This document shows, one piece after another, positions 8,465 through 18,345 of a stretch of DNA of 51,634 nt; the stretch's first letter is position 1, and the number at the start of each line of letters is the position of its first letter. Source of the DNA: Nodosilinea sp. LEGE 06152 (GTDB taxonomy: Bacteria; Cyanobacteriota; Cyanobacteriia; Phormidesmidales; Phormidesmidaceae). The notes below the pieces were generated by a model that made no database searches, had not been told where the DNA came from, and saw nothing but the letters and a program-made list of their open reading frames with translations. Both the position numbers and the translations under genes were made by a program. The stretch covers positions 6,066 to 57,699 of the forward strand of contig NZ_JADEWR010000010.1 of NCBI RefSeq assembly GCF_015207525.1. The letters are read 5' to 3'.

Positions 8465-9328
8465 TTATTCGGCTCTGACCACATCCGGCAGGGGGCGCTT
8501 CAGCCGGTACAGCCACAGCAGCCCAACCACGCTAAAGGTAATGCCCGTCAGGCTTACGACTTGAGCGATTTTCAGCGGCCCCAGCATTAGGCTGTCGAGG
8601 CGCAGGCTCTCAATCCAAAAGCGGCCCAGGCTGTAGGTGGCGAAGTAAATTAAAAAGATAGTGCCAGTCCTCAGCCGTCCAGGGTGGCGCAGGCCCCAAA
8701 AAAACAGCCAGAGCACCAGGCCCAGCACCCCCAGGTTCCACAGCGACTCGTAGAGAAAGGTGGGATGGTAATAGGCGACATCGCCAAGCCCCGGCGGACG
8801 CTGGGCCGGAGGAATGTAGACTCGCCAGGGCAGCGATGTGGGGCTACCAAAGGCTTCGGAGTTGAAAAAATTGCCCCAGCGCCCGATCGCCTGCCCCAGC
8901 ACTAGGGCCGGAGCCACGACGTCTGCCAGCTGCCAAAAGGGGATTTTGTAGCGGCGGGCAAACAGCAGCGCGGCGATCGCACCCCCCAAAATGGCCCCGT
9001 GAATGGCAATGCCCCCCTGCCAAATCGCCAGAGCTGAGAGAGGGCGATCGGCATAGCGCGGCCACTCAAACAGCACGTAGTAGAGCCGCGCACCGGGCAG
9101 CGCCCCCAGCACCAGCCAAATGGACAGGTCACCAATGCGCTCTGGGTCTAGACCGCGCCGCTGGCCCAGCCGTTGGGCCAGGGTAATGCCCAACAGCAGC
9201 CCGGATGTGATCAGCAGCCCGTACCACCGAATGGTAATGGGGCCAAGCTGAAAGGCGATTGGTCCAGGGGAAGCCAACTGCCCAAGGAGGCCAAACTCAG
9301 CTCCGGCGGCAATTACATGCATCATCAA
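8465..9328 (-). CDS. lgt: Prolipoprotein diacylglyceryl transferase
   Basis: Transfers diacylglycerol from phosphatidylglycerol to the lipobox cysteine of prolipoproteins at the cytoplasmic membrane, the first step of lipoprotein maturation. 287 residues with about seven transmembrane helices. Conserved blocks are [35 protein letters not shown] with the essential H110, and the Lgt signature [17 protein letters not shown] with R150. YHPTFLYES and GRFWIESLR follow. The frame opens with TTG at 9328 followed by two ATGs (9325, 9322); one of the ATGs may be the true start. The lipoprotein substrate-binding protein at 44-45 kb would be a client. Firm. Confidence 0.95.
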   Translation of the reverse strand: MMMHVIAAGAEFGLLGQLASPGPIAFQLGPITIRWYGLLITSGLLLGITLAQRLGQRRGLDPERIGDLSIWLVLGALPGARLYYVLFEWPRYADRPLSALAIWQGGIAIHGAILGGAIAALLFARRYKIPFWQLADVVAPALVLGQAIGRWGNFFNSEAFGSPTSLPWRVYIPPAQRPPGLGDVAYYHPTFLYESLWNLGVLGLVLWLFFWGLRHPGRLRTGTIFLIYFATYSLGRFWIESLRLDSLMLGPLKIAQVVSLTGITFSVVGLLWLYRLKRPLPDVVRAE

Positions 9329-9629
9329 CGAAATGTAGGAACGGCACAGACCCGATCGCCAGCGGTTGGCACAGGGTCGTTAGGTTCAGTGTATGGCGCT
9401 GAGCTACCCTTCTGGCCATGCAGTTTGGCTACTTTGGCGTTATTGCGCCTGCTGAGCGGCCCTAACCCTGGGGCGCAACGGCTGGGCAAGGCGCGATCGC
9501 CGCCCGGTTGCAGCAGTGGGCCTCAGCCAACACCGCCTGATGCAGCTCCCTCGCCGAGGCGATCGCCCCTCAAAACACTGTCGGGGTAGGCCAACCTAGC
9601 CCAAAAAAAGACAGAGCGAATGCACGCCG
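9329..9629. other. Intergenic region upstream of lgt
   Basis: About 300 bases between the lgt start and the end of the TPR gene, both on the minus strand. It holds several HIP1-like sites. No terminator hairpin, promoter or small gene could be supported. Confidence 0.4.
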
Positions 9630-10190
9630 TCAGCTAGCCTGCTGATCTAGCGCCAGGTCGTGGCACAGCCTGCGAACCGAGTTGGCAACGGCGGGCGAAG
9701 CGGGCTGCAGCACCCGCTGGTAGCTGCGATAGGCGGCCCGAAACTTGCCTAATGCGTGCAGGGCCACCCCTCGAAATAGCCAGGCCTGGGTGTGGCTGGG
9801 CGATCGCCAGAGGGCCTGGTTACAGCAGGTCAGCGCCAGCCTGGGCTGGTTGAGCAGAATCAGCAGCACCGCCTTTTGTACCCACAGACGAGCATTGGCC
9901 AACCCAGCCAGGGCCTGGGCCTGCTCAATACTTTGCAGGGCATCTTCGTAACGACCCAAACAGCTCAGGGCATCGGCACGGCTGCACCAGCTTTCGGCCT
10001 GATGGGGGTCAAGGGCCAGGGCCTGCTCAAACTGCGCTAGGGCCTCCTGGTAGCAGCCCTGCTCTAGATAAAGCTTGCCCATCTCGCCGTGGCGCAGACG
10101 TTCAAAGTCGTCAGCAGGCCGACCTGAAGCCAGCGACGTGGGGCGAGGGCCAGTGGGTAAAATTTGACGATTGCGCACACAGGTTTCCAT
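9630..10190 (-). CDS. Tetratricopeptide repeat protein
   Basis: 186-residue soluble protein of TPR units. MGKLYLEQGCYQEALAQFEQALALDP is a near-perfect unit (about 37-62). AESWCSRADALSCLGRYEDALQSIEQAQAL is the second, and the third and fourth are more degenerate (RLWVQKAVLLILLNQPRLALTCCNQAL; TQAWLFRGVALHALGKFRAAYRSYQRVL). TPRs are protein-binding scaffolds. The first ~30 residues are polar with no signal peptide. The partner is unknown and neighbours give no clue. Confidence 0.82.
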   Translation of the reverse strand: METCVRNRQILPTGPRPTSLASGRPADDFERLRHGEMGKLYLEQGCYQEALAQFEQALALDPHQAESWCSRADALSCLGRYEDALQSIEQAQALAGLANARLWVQKAVLLILLNQPRLALTCCNQALWRSPSHTQAWLFRGVALHALGKFRAAYRSYQRVLQPASPAVANSVRRLCHDLALDQQAS

Positions 10191-10745
10191 GGGTTTATCC
10201 TTCTTGTGTGAGAAAGCGATTGATTTGGTAGCTAACGGTAATTAGCCCGTATGGCAATTTTGTGTCAGCGCCATACCAGAGATATTGCGGCGATGTTGCA
10301 GCCCTTAACTTACTCAACGCCTAGAACCTATCCAGTCGCCTCAGTGGTAGGAACAGGGCGTATCTAAAGACTGGGGGACTACTGACCAACGTTAGCGATC
10401 CCTGTAATGTCGAATCCTCTTTGGTTACACCGATTTTTGGGGGCACTGCACTCCATGCCCCTACAAGATCTCTGTTTTAATCTGTGGTTTCTCAAGGCGA
10501 ATTTCGTATAAGTCCTCGCCAAAAGCGATCCCCTCAAAGTTCTCTTCAGAAGGTGACTTTGAAGCGGATTAAAACCCACCTTTGAGGGGATGCAGAAGGC
10601 TTGGCCAACCGTTGCATGTGCCCGTAAGAACACCTCGTCGTCACACTATCGCCATATCAATGACATAGCTCGCCCCTAAGCTGAGGCTCAACTGAGGCTC
10701 AATACTTAGGCCACTTGTTGGCCGCTTACTGTGAGGAGGTGAAAT
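10191..10745. other. Intergenic region with long-range inverted repeats
   Basis: ATCCCCTCAAAG (10528-10539) is an exact complement of 10580-10591. Within it TCAAAGT (10534-10540) also complements ACTTTGA (10556-10562), so two mutually exclusive hairpins are possible. A GGGGGCAC...ATGCCCCTAC segment near 10438-10466 resembles the palindromic repeats found elsewhere in the window. An 11-bp tandem duplication CTGAGGCTCAA occupies 10681-10702. No gene is supported. Confidence 0.5.
10734..10741 (+). promoter_or_regulatory. Near-consensus ribosome binding site
   Basis: AGGAGGTG four bases before the ATG at 10746. It is much stronger than most ribosome sites in the window and fixes the start of the next gene. 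Confidence 0.9.
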
Positions 10746-11129
10746 ATGCAACTGGGCCTATCCTACAAGCGCTATCAGCTCGACATTCCCCCGGCGGTGT
10801 GGTCAGAGTTTTTTGACCAGCTCACCGACGAAAATCGGGGCCGGTTGATTACGCTAAAGCTGCTGGATAACCAGTTGGGGGATTTTGAAGTGCTGCGCCA
10901 CACCCCTCTCTACGCCATCACCTACGCTTTTACAGGCGATCGCCCGGACTGTGGCAGCGACTTAATTGTCACCGTGGGCCGTCCCCAGGGCCTGGGCGAA
11001 GCCACCTACGCCCACCGGGTCGTGTGCCCCCAGGCCGTTAGCATCGTCACCGATGAGGATGGCACCGTGCTGTCCTGCACAATCACCAACCGAGACCAGG
11101 CCCAAAGCAAGATCAGCTTTCAATCCTAG
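10746..11129 (+). CDS. DUF5335-like small protein
   Basis: 127-residue soluble protein. The pattern YQLDIPPAVWSEFFDQLTDENRGRLITLKLLDNQLGDFEVLRHTPL resembles DUF5335 proteins, followed by a beta-rich half (LIVTVGRP, YAHRVVCPQAVSIVTDEDGTVLSCTITN). No catalytic motif is known. The ribosome site is excellent. The TAG stop (11127-11129) lies inside the CTAGGGG end of a mobile-element-like repeat, so the original C-terminus may have been changed by insertion. Family assignment is moderate, function unknown. Confidence 0.72.
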   Translation: MQLGLSYKRYQLDIPPAVWSEFFDQLTDENRGRLITLKLLDNQLGDFEVLRHTPLYAITYAFTGDRPDCGSDLIVTVGRPQGLGEATYAHRVVCPQAVSIVTDEDGTVLSCTITNRDQAQSKISFQS

Positions 11130-11256
11130 GGGCTGTCACTAACTACCCGCTGTGCTGCGGGAACCGACGGTTGCAGCTCTTACCCTGTGTTTTGGGGTCG
11201 GGCGTAGCAACGCCGATGGAATAGGGCTTTTGGTCAGAATTGATGACACACCTGAG
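11126..11256. mobile_element. MITE-like element, copy 1
   Basis: Begins CTAGGGGCTGTCA and ends AATTGATGACACACCTGAG, imperfect terminal inverted repeats. Its interior shares TTGGGGTCGGGCGT-GCAA with the copy at 39227-39354. There is no coding capacity. Its first bases provide the stop codon of the preceding gene. Confidence 0.65.
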
Positions 11257-11602
11257 GCGGCTCAAGCAAGGATTTTTATGTGTAGAAGAGTTTTTATAAC
11301 GTAGTTTTGTACAGCCACTAAGCGTGAATAGTCAATGTGAGTGGGCAGCTTGGCTGACGGTGAGATGCCGAAACGGCTATCCCACGGCTGAATCTTGGTT
11401 ACGGCCCCTCTGCTTGATTAAGGGGCTGCAGCTCAGGTCTGCGGAGTAAATAGGGCAATGTGCATTAAAAGCTACAAAACGTTCCTCTACGGGCAGCCTT
11501 TTAAAGCGCTGGCACAAAACCCGGCGCTACCATAGGATTCATCAACCTAAGATCCAGATAAAATCAGGCAGGCGATCGCCTTCTACCCTGGTCTTTTGAC
11601 CG
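11257..11602. other. Intergenic leader of lepB
   Basis: About 350 bases. One stem-loop is visible around 11404-11435 (CCCCT...AGGGG with GCAG flanks). No recognised riboswitch, small gene or clear promoter was found. Confidence 0.4.
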
Positions 11603-11635
11603 TTGTATCATCCCCTACCCATTTGCCGTCCGCCC

Positions 11636-12202
11636 ATGCACAATGCCAATAGCCGCCCCTCTGATCCTCAGACCCCTCCGGCTGCCAACGTTAAGGGAGT
11701 TTTGCGCGAGACCGCCGAGACCCTGGGTTTAAGCGTGCTGCTGGCCTTTGGCCTGCGGACCTTTGTGGCCGAGGCTCGCTATATTCCTTCCGAGTCGATG
11801 CTGCCTACCCTGGAGGTCAACGATCGCCTTATTATCGACAAGGTTAGCTACGACTTTGGCAATCCTCAGCGGGGCGACATTGTGGTGTTTCGGCCCCCCG
11901 ATGCCCTTGGCCAGAAAGACGCCTTTATCAAACGGCTGGTGGCGCTACCGGGAGATGTGGTCGAGGTCAAAGACGGTCAGCTCTACATCAATGGCGAGTC
12001 GAAGCCAGAGCCCTACATCGCCGCCAAACCTGACTACCAGTACGGGCCGGTGACCGTTCCTCCCGATGCTTACCTGGTGCTGGGCGACAACCGAAACAAG
12101 AGCTTTGACTCCCACTACTGGGGCTTTTTGCCCAAAGATCACTTGATTGGCCGGGCTGTCTTTCGGTTTTGGCCGCCCGATCGCCTGGGTGACTTAAACT
12201 AG
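11636..12202 (+). CDS. lepB: Signal peptidase I
   Basis: Membrane-anchored serine protease that removes signal peptides of exported proteins. From the ATG at 11636 the product is 188 residues; an in-frame start 11 codons upstream lacks a better ribosome site. One N-terminal helix (TLGLSVLLAFGLRTFV) precedes the catalytic PSESMLPTL with the nucleophile Ser. GDIVVFRPP and KRLVALPGD with the general-base Lys follow, then GDNRNKSFDSHYWGFLP. These are the canonical SPase I boxes B-E. Other cyanobacteria often have two paralogues; this one is complete. Firm identification. Confidence 0.95.
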   Translation: MHNANSRPSDPQTPPAANVKGVLRETAETLGLSVLLAFGLRTFVAEARYIPSESMLPTLEVNDRLIIDKVSYDFGNPQRGDIVVFRPPDALGQKDAFIKRLVALPGDVVEVKDGQLYINGESKPEPYIAAKPDYQYGPVTVPPDAYLVLGDNRNKSFDSHYWGFLPKDHLIGRAVFRFWPPDRLGDLN

Positions 12203-12337
12203 AGACGATCGCCCCTGGCCTGGTTGAGCAGGGTTAAATCACCTCTGTTCGGCAGCCCTTGGGTATCAACTTGGTCAGAACGGGGGCATGCCCTTGTCAC
12301 CAGCCCCAGAGCACAGCACTTAAGGAGACTGAACCCG

Positions 12338-13798
12338 ATGGCTAAATTGGTTGCGATCGGTGACAGCATCACCCAGGGCTTTCAAAGCGGGGCTATTTTT
12401 CGCACCGATTTGGCTTACCCAACGCTAATCGCTAGGGCTATGGGCTTGAGAGTGCCCAGCGAATTTCCGATTCCGTCGTTTGCGGGCAGCGGTCTACCCG
12501 TCAATATTGAAGATCTGCTGCGATCGATGGAGCAATCCCTGGGCCAGGAGATCAGCACTTGGGAATGGGTTGTGCGGCTGCCCACCCTGCTCAACCAGTA
12601 CGTCGATCGGGTCGAAGACCTCTACGAACGCGGAGCTGGATCTCGACCGGCTTCCTACGGCGGTTGCTATCACAACCTGGCGGTGTGGGGCTTCAAGGTC
12701 ATCGACAGCATGACGGTCTCCTCCGCCTACTGCGACCAAGCGATTAATCGAGCTGAAGGATGGCTCGAAGACGACTTCTTTGGCCTGCCTGCGGCCCCCA
12801 TGTACCGCACGGCCAAGCAGGTGCTAAACCCCAATTTTCAGGCCCAAAAGGCTAGCTGGACGCAGGTGCACAACCTCAAAGCCATTGTGCAAAGCGACGG
12901 GCAACTCGATGCGCTTATTCTCTGGCTAGGCTCTAACGACTGCTTGGGTACGGTGGTTGACCTGAACATCAAAGACATGACCGCTGCCGATGTGCAGCAG
13001 CTTGAGCAAAAGGGGCAAATTAACGACCCACAGGCCCGCCGCGACTGGAACCTCACCAACCTGAATCTGTTTCAGCGCGACTTTACCGCCCTGGTCGAGA
13101 CCGTGGCCAAGATCATTTTGCCCAGCACTAAAGTGTTTGTGGGCACCGTACCCCACGTCACCATTCCGCCCATTACCCAGGGGCTAGGAGACTTTGACGG
13201 CAAATACTTTGAGTACTACGGCTCGTTTTTTGCCAGCCCCTACAACATTGGTGATCCGCCCCAGCGTCGCCACCTCACCAAGGCTGAGGTGATCGCTATT
13301 GATCAGCGCGTCGATGGTTTCAATGAGGTAATTCGCGACGTCGTGGGTCGTCAGAGCCAGGCGTGGACCATCGTTGAGACCGGAGCCATGCTAGACGCCC
13401 TGGCCGTCAAGCGCAACAACAGCACCGATGCTCCGGGCATGCCTTTGATTGAGTACTGTCGCCGCAAAGGTCGCCCTGACCATCCGCTGCTCAACCTTGA
13501 GCCAGTGCCCAGTATTCTGCGGTTTAGCACTCAAAACGCAACCCGGCTCCAGGGCGGCTTGTTTAGTCTCGACTGCATTCACCCCACCACCATTGGCTAC
13601 GGGCTGATTGCCGAGGAGTTTTTGACGGCCATGCAGACCGCAGGCGTTGCCGGGGCCGACCCGCTTCGGCTCGACTGGCCCGACATCATTATCCACGACA
13701 CGCTGCTTCAGGCTCCGCCGGCCCTGTGGGATGACATTCTCACCGCCGCCGAACACAATGCGGCTCTTTGGGATACGCTGCTCAGCTTTATGACCTAG
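12338..13798 (+). CDS. SGNH/GDSL-type hydrolase
   Basis: 486-residue predicted esterase or lipase-like enzyme. VAIGDSITQGF near the N-terminus is block I with the nucleophile Ser. LILWLGSNDCLG supplies the block III Gly-x-Asn-Asp. DCIHPTTIGYGLIAEEF near the C-terminus is the block V Asp-x-x-His. A long insertion relative to minimal SGNH folds (about 70-200) and a C-terminal helical tail are present. The start was chosen at the ATG with AAGGAG upstream (12322-12327); an open frame extends 38 codons further without support. No signal peptide is evident. The substrate is unknown. Confidence 0.85.
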   Translation: MAKLVAIGDSITQGFQSGAIFRTDLAYPTLIARAMGLRVPSEFPIPSFAGSGLPVNIEDLLRSMEQSLGQEISTWEWVVRLPTLLNQYVDRVEDLYERGAGSRPASYGGCYHNLAVWGFKVIDSMTVSSAYCDQAINRAEGWLEDDFFGLPAAPMYRTAKQVLNPNFQAQKASWTQVHNLKAIVQSDGQLDALILWLGSNDCLGTVVDLNIKDMTAADVQQLEQKGQINDPQARRDWNLTNLNLFQRDFTALVETVAKIILPSTKVFVGTVPHVTIPPITQGLGDFDGKYFEYYGSFFASPYNIGDPPQRRHLTKAEVIAIDQRVDGFNEVIRDVVGRQSQAWTIVETGAMLDALAVKRNNSTDAPGMPLIEYCRRKGRPDHPLLNLEPVPSILRFSTQNATRLQGGLFSLDCIHPTTIGYGLIAEEFLTAMQTAGVAGADPLRLDWPDIIIHDTLLQAPPALWDDILTAAEHNAALWDTLLSFMT

Positions 13799-13830
13799 TG
13801 CAGCGTGAATCCCGAAAATTAGGGTTCGCC

Positions 13831-13930
13831 TAGGTTGGGTGCAACGAAGTGTTCGCGCAGCGTCTCCAAAGGAGAAAACTCAGCAGCAGCAAGCCTTTGT
13901 TGGGTTCCGCTGGCGCTTCACCCAGCCTAC
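13831..13930. repeat. Interspersed repeat bounded by GTAGGTTGGGT-type arms
   Basis: TAGGTTGGGTG at the left and CACCCAGCCTAC at the right form an inverted repeat with internal GTTGGGTT. The same family occurs at 42065-42139 and partly at 17911-17973. Confidence 0.6.
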
Positions 13931-13934
13931 AAAT

Positions 13935-14062
13935 TATAGCAATGGCCATCGCGCTTAGGACGTTGGCCTCTTCCAGTGGCAAAAACTGGGACAGCGTCAT
14001 GGCATATAGCCACCGCTTTAGGGGATACAAGTCATGTCCTAACCGTTTTGGCGATGGCTATA
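13935..14062. mobile_element. Possible MITE with TATAGC...CCATCGC arms
   Basis: The left arm (13935-13961, TATAGC..CCATCGC..TTAGGAC) and the right arm (14036-14062, reverse complement TATAGCCATCGCC..TTAGGAC) are imperfect inverted repeats about 128 bases apart outer-to-outer, bounded by TA. No coding capacity. Confidence 0.4.
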
Positions 14063-14209
14063 AAGCTTGGCAAAGCAACAGGTCGGCGCTAGCCCTACTG
14101 AATTGGTTTTAGCCCATCTGCAAGAGCTTATTCCAGTGATGTTTGTAGCTGCGGTAGCTAAGTCTGCTGCGGCACTGGGTCGCTGGGGCGATCGCCAGCG
14201 CTACCACCC

Positions 14210-14440
14210 TTAGTCGTACAGACGGCAGCGGCTAAAGTCGATTTGCTGGCCAATGGAGCACTGCACCAGACTGCGCCCCGCCGCTAGAGCGGCCTGGCTG
14301 GTCGTGTAGGCCTCACCGTCGGTGAGGGCTGACAGTTCGGGCGTAATCACCCAGCAAAAGAACCCGGCTGAGTGGCGCTGGGTCACCGCTACAATCCATT
14401 CGGGAAAGGCAATTAGGGTATTTAGCGTATCGCTTGCCAT
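14210..14440 (-). CDS. Small hypothetical protein
   Basis: 76-residue protein with no recognised family. The sequence is well mixed and protein-like (FPEWIVAVTQRHSAGFFCWVITPELSAL, then TTSQAALAAGRSLVQCSIGQQI). It has no transmembrane segment or signal peptide and ends in a Cys/Asp-containing tail. It is divergent from recA, with about 215 bases between their starts. GC content and codon use match neighbours. Probably a cyanobacterial conserved small protein, but that is a guess. Confidence 0.6.
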   Translation of the reverse strand: MASDTLNTLIAFPEWIVAVTQRHSAGFFCWVITPELSALTDGEAYTTSQAALAAGRSLVQCSIGQQIDFSRCRLYD

Positions 14441-14567
14441 TGGCTTTACTCCCCCCAGCGGAGGCTCTAGATCAGAGGCTCTAGGTGGAGACTCTACGTT
14501 AGTTATAACCAGCCCAGGTAAGCTACAGCCAGACCAGCGGGCCGCCCGCCGTTTGGATAACTACCTA

Positions 14568-14595
14568 TTGCTATTAAGTGCAAGTGTACTATAAT
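14568..14595 (+). promoter_or_regulatory. Probable sigma-70 promoter of recA
   Basis: TTGCTA (14568-14573), a 16-base spacer and a perfect TATAAT (14590-14595), about 60 bases before the recA start codon. No exact cyanobacterial LexA box is visible across it. Confidence 0.7.
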
Positions 14596-14656
14596 GGTTC
14601 TTCAAAGACAACTGTCTCAGGGTTCAGGGGTCTGGTAACACCGTACCGAGGCGATT

Positions 14657-15733
<1,077 letters not shown>

Positions 15734-15808
15734 GGGCTTGTCCTGGGGTTAGCGCCCTGTACTGCGGCAAGAACAGGCAGGCTCCATTAGAAATTTAGCT
15801 GTGCTACC

Positions 15809-15840
15809 AACCCCCATCCATAGCGATGGGGGTTTTCTTT
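15809..15840 (+). terminator. Intrinsic terminator of recA
   Basis: AACCCCCATC (15809-15818), loop CATAGC, GATGGGGGTT (15825-15834), then TTCTTT. A textbook rho-independent terminator. Confidence 0.93.
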
Positions 15841-16035
15841 GAGTCTTAATTGAGCAGGGTGCGGCAGCGGTTGAGGCCAATGCTTAGCAGCAGGCAAATC
15901 CTGCCAGGGTCGACACCTGAGCTTTGGCAGGAGTAGTCTGAGTCAATCGGTGCGACCCGGAGGCGATCGCGCCTACGCCCCCCATCTGGCGCTCGATCGC
16001 CTGGTAGACGTGCTGATCGGCCAGCCCCACTGGCC

Positions 16036-16758
16036 CTACAGTGCCTCCTCAACCCGTTTTAAGGCCACAATAACCGCTGTTAGCCACAGAAGGCCAATCA
16101 CCACCCCAGCTACGACATCGCTGGGCCAGTGGGCTCCGAGTTCCAGGCGCGAGCTGATAATTAGACCAATCCAGCCGGTGACGGCCAGGGTAATCAAGAC
16201 CCTTTCGACCCAGCTGCGCGAGGCGCGACCCCACAGGTAGCCCAGCAGACCGTAGACCGTAATTACCACCACCGCGTGCCCCGATGGAAACGAGTGCAGC
16301 CCCGAAGCTGCTACCCCATTGGCAATTAGATCGGGGCGATCGCGGTTCCAATAGCCCCAGCCAATCCATACCAGGGCAAACTGCAGCCCGTAGGCCGCTA
16401 GCATGGTAGCGGCCAGCAGAGGCCGCGATCGCGCCACCATAATGCCCACAAACACCGTCACCACAGGCAACATGCCGAGCAAATTGCCCGGCGACTCCCA
16501 GGTAATGGCCCTCGAGAAGTTCAGCGGCAGGCGATCGGCCAGCACGGTCAGCATACGGACATCCCAGGCCTGCAGCCCCTGGTCGGTGTAGGCCTTAACC
16601 CCCACGGTCAGGGCCAGGGTCATCAACGCGCACAGCCCCAGCCCAATCGCCAATGTGCCCGCCCACCGTCGCCAAATCTTTTGAGGCACCTGGCGACTAT
16701 CTTGCCAAAACTGGTACCAACCCCGTTTGAGAGTCTGAGCTGTCGTCCAACGCGCCAT
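16036..16758 (-). CDS. PAP2-family membrane phosphatase
   Basis: 240-residue integral membrane protein of the type 2 phosphatidic acid phosphatase superfamily. About five or six helices. The phosphatase signature is complete: NRDRPD (within KX6RP-like block 1), HSFPSGHAV (block 2 with catalytic His) and SRLELGAHWPSDVVAG (block 3 with the second His and Asp). Members dephosphorylate phosphatidic acid, undecaprenyl pyrophosphate or similar lipid phosphates on the outer membrane face. The N-terminal ~30 residues are basic and cytosolic. Which lipid is used cannot be told. It converges with recA. Confidence 0.9.
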   Translation of the reverse strand: MARWTTAQTLKRGWYQFWQDSRQVPQKIWRRWAGTLAIGLGLCALMTLALTVGVKAYTDQGLQAWDVRMLTVLADRLPLNFSRAITWESPGNLLGMLPVVTVFVGIMVARSRPLLAATMLAAYGLQFALVWIGWGYWNRDRPDLIANGVAASGLHSFPSGHAVVVITVYGLLGYLWGRASRSWVERVLITLAVTGWIGLIISSRLELGAHWPSDVVAGVVIGLLWLTAVIVALKRVEEAL

Positions 16759-17269
16759 ACCGAACTCAATCTCCGATAGCCATAGGTGATTTTAGCGGAC
16801 ATCCGGTGATGCTCGCGCCTGCACTGCTGTCCTGGCTCAAATATCTCAAATATAAAGAACTCACCGACGATGCCGTCGAATAGGCTTCGAACACGGCGAA
16901 GATGCGAATTGTTCTGAGAGTTCCTCCAGCTCGTAACTCACAAACGCGACTGGCCTGCCAAACCTGTGCAGCTAGGGTAACTCTGCATACGGCTTTGTCT
17001 CAATTCATGCTTAAAAGTAGATCGACTGGCAAACCCTACTGCTGGAGCTAAGCTGGGGCAATACTGGCCAAAATGGCTCCCAGGATAGAAGTCGCGGCAG
17101 ATAGTTTTCTTTAACCTAAAAGAGGTATAGCAGGTGTAGAAATTCATCTCGCTGCTGTCAGCGACTCGAACTGATGTCCTGAGGCCATCTGTTCCACAGC
17201 ATTTGTCCTCTAGGTTTGAATTTATGGCTTTGAGTCGTGTGCCTGTGTAAATAAAAGTAGGAGCTTACT
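16759..17269. other. Intergenic region
   Basis: About 510 bases between divergent genes (PAP2 and the YvlD-like gene). Nothing recognisable except short open frames without motifs. A promoter for each gene must lie here but no consensus pair stands out. Confidence 0.4.
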
Positions 17270-17743
17270 ATGTGGAGTATCTTTTTGTCTGGTTTAGCCA
17301 CAGCCTTAAGTCTGCTGGTCGTCGATTTGGTGGTACCTGGTATAACCATTAACACAATTACGGCTGCCGCGATCGCCGCTGGTGCTGTAGGTATCGTCAA
17401 CGCGTTTGTTAAACCCTTTCTGCAGACGCTAACCTTACCCATTAACACCGTCAGTTTCGGAGCTTTTTCTCTGTTCGTGAACGGCCTCTGTCTCTGGTTG
17501 GCATCTTTGTTTGTACCGGGCTTCTACGTCACGGGCATCATCGGATTTTTGGTGGGGCCGATTGTGTTGTCTGCGGTCAACACATTTTTGGGTAACTACC
17601 TCGATAAGAAAGCCCCTGCTTTCATGAAGGATGGCTCTGAGCTAAATGCTGCCCGCAACCCTTCTCAGCTGCCCAACAGCAGTGCCACCCCAATGACGAT
17701 CAAGGAAAGCGAACTCAGCACTGACGGTAGTTCTCAGGTGTAG
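17270..17743 (+). CDS. YvlD / phage holin 4 superfamily membrane protein
   Basis: 157-residue protein with four hydrophobic segments in the first ~115 residues: FLSGLATALSLLVVDLVVPG, the AAAIAAGAVGIVNAFVKP stretch, FSLFVNGLCLWLASLFVPGF and IIGFLVGPIVLSAVNTFLG. NAFVKPFLQTLTLPINTVSFGAFSLFVNGL is the diagnostic motif of the YvlD (DUF360) family, earlier called phage_holin_4_2. The soluble C-terminal tail (about 115-157) is polar and Ser-rich. These proteins are associated with envelope stress in other bacteria, but no activity is established. There is no phage context here. Confidence 0.85.
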   Translation: MWSIFLSGLATALSLLVVDLVVPGITINTITAAAIAAGAVGIVNAFVKPFLQTLTLPINTVSFGAFSLFVNGLCLWLASLFVPGFYVTGIIGFLVGPIVLSAVNTFLGNYLDKKAPAFMKDGSELNAARNPSQLPNSSATPMTIKESELSTDGSSQV

Positions 17744-18345
17744 TCTTCTGGCTATGCCCTATTTGAATGATGTCTTGAGTCAATGCTCCAGAAAGTATCG
17801 AGGTTGAGGTAGTTAAATCAGTCATTTTTTTGAAATGGCTAGCGTTATTTTCTGGAGCATCAATCTTGTCACTTGGGGCGGGCAACCAGACCGCTGCCCT
17901 ATGGGTTAAAGTAGGTTGGCTTGAGGTACGAAACCCAACGCCCGCATAGATTACGCTGTCGCCAACCCATCCTAAATTTAAGTTGGCACCGCCACTTACA
18001 AAAAATTTTAGCTTTTCCTCTGCTTAGAAAAGCGTGGCGTGAAAGCCTACGCTCAGTCAATTACAAGAACAGCTAATCACCGATAACTGAACTGTCGAAG
18101 AACAGTGAAGACTCAAAAGCCCTGACCAATGGCCAGGGCTTAGTTTTGTTTGATGACAACTGTGTCAAGCACAAAGCATTGATCAAGTGCTGCGTTAGGG
18201 TGTGTTGTAGCAGCGGTTCAATGTGCCTCTATGGTTTTTCGATGCGCCATCGCTATGTTGACGCACCGAAAATCTAATAAAACCGGGTTTATTCTGTGAC
18301 CGGGCCTCACCAAGATCGCTCACTAGAGCTACCTGTGCGCTCTTT
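17744..18345. other. Intergenic region with inverted repeats
   Basis: ATGCTCCAGAAA (17783-17794) is an exact inverted partner of 17849-17860, 54 bases apart. A GTAGGTTGG...CCAACCC repeat lies at 17911-17973. A terminator-like hairpin lies at 18117-18141. No gene is supported. Confidence 0.5.
18117..18152 (+). terminator. Terminator-like hairpin
   Basis: AAGCCCTG (18117-18124) pairs with CAGGGCTT (18134-18141), followed by AGTTTTGTTT. It stands about 370 bases after the nearest plus-strand gene, so it may end a long 3' UTR or an unrecognised transcript. Confidence 0.6.

Noticed and set aside
14581..14610. Possible cyanobacterial LexA box (GTAC...GTTC) over the recA promoter
   Set aside because: The spacing between GTAC and GTTC is 7 bases instead of the 4 expected for RGTACNNNDGTWCB, so it does not fit.
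17270..17743. Phage holin suggesting a prophage
   Set aside because: The protein is of the YvlD/DUF360 type common in bacterial chromosomes, and no phage genes lie nearby.
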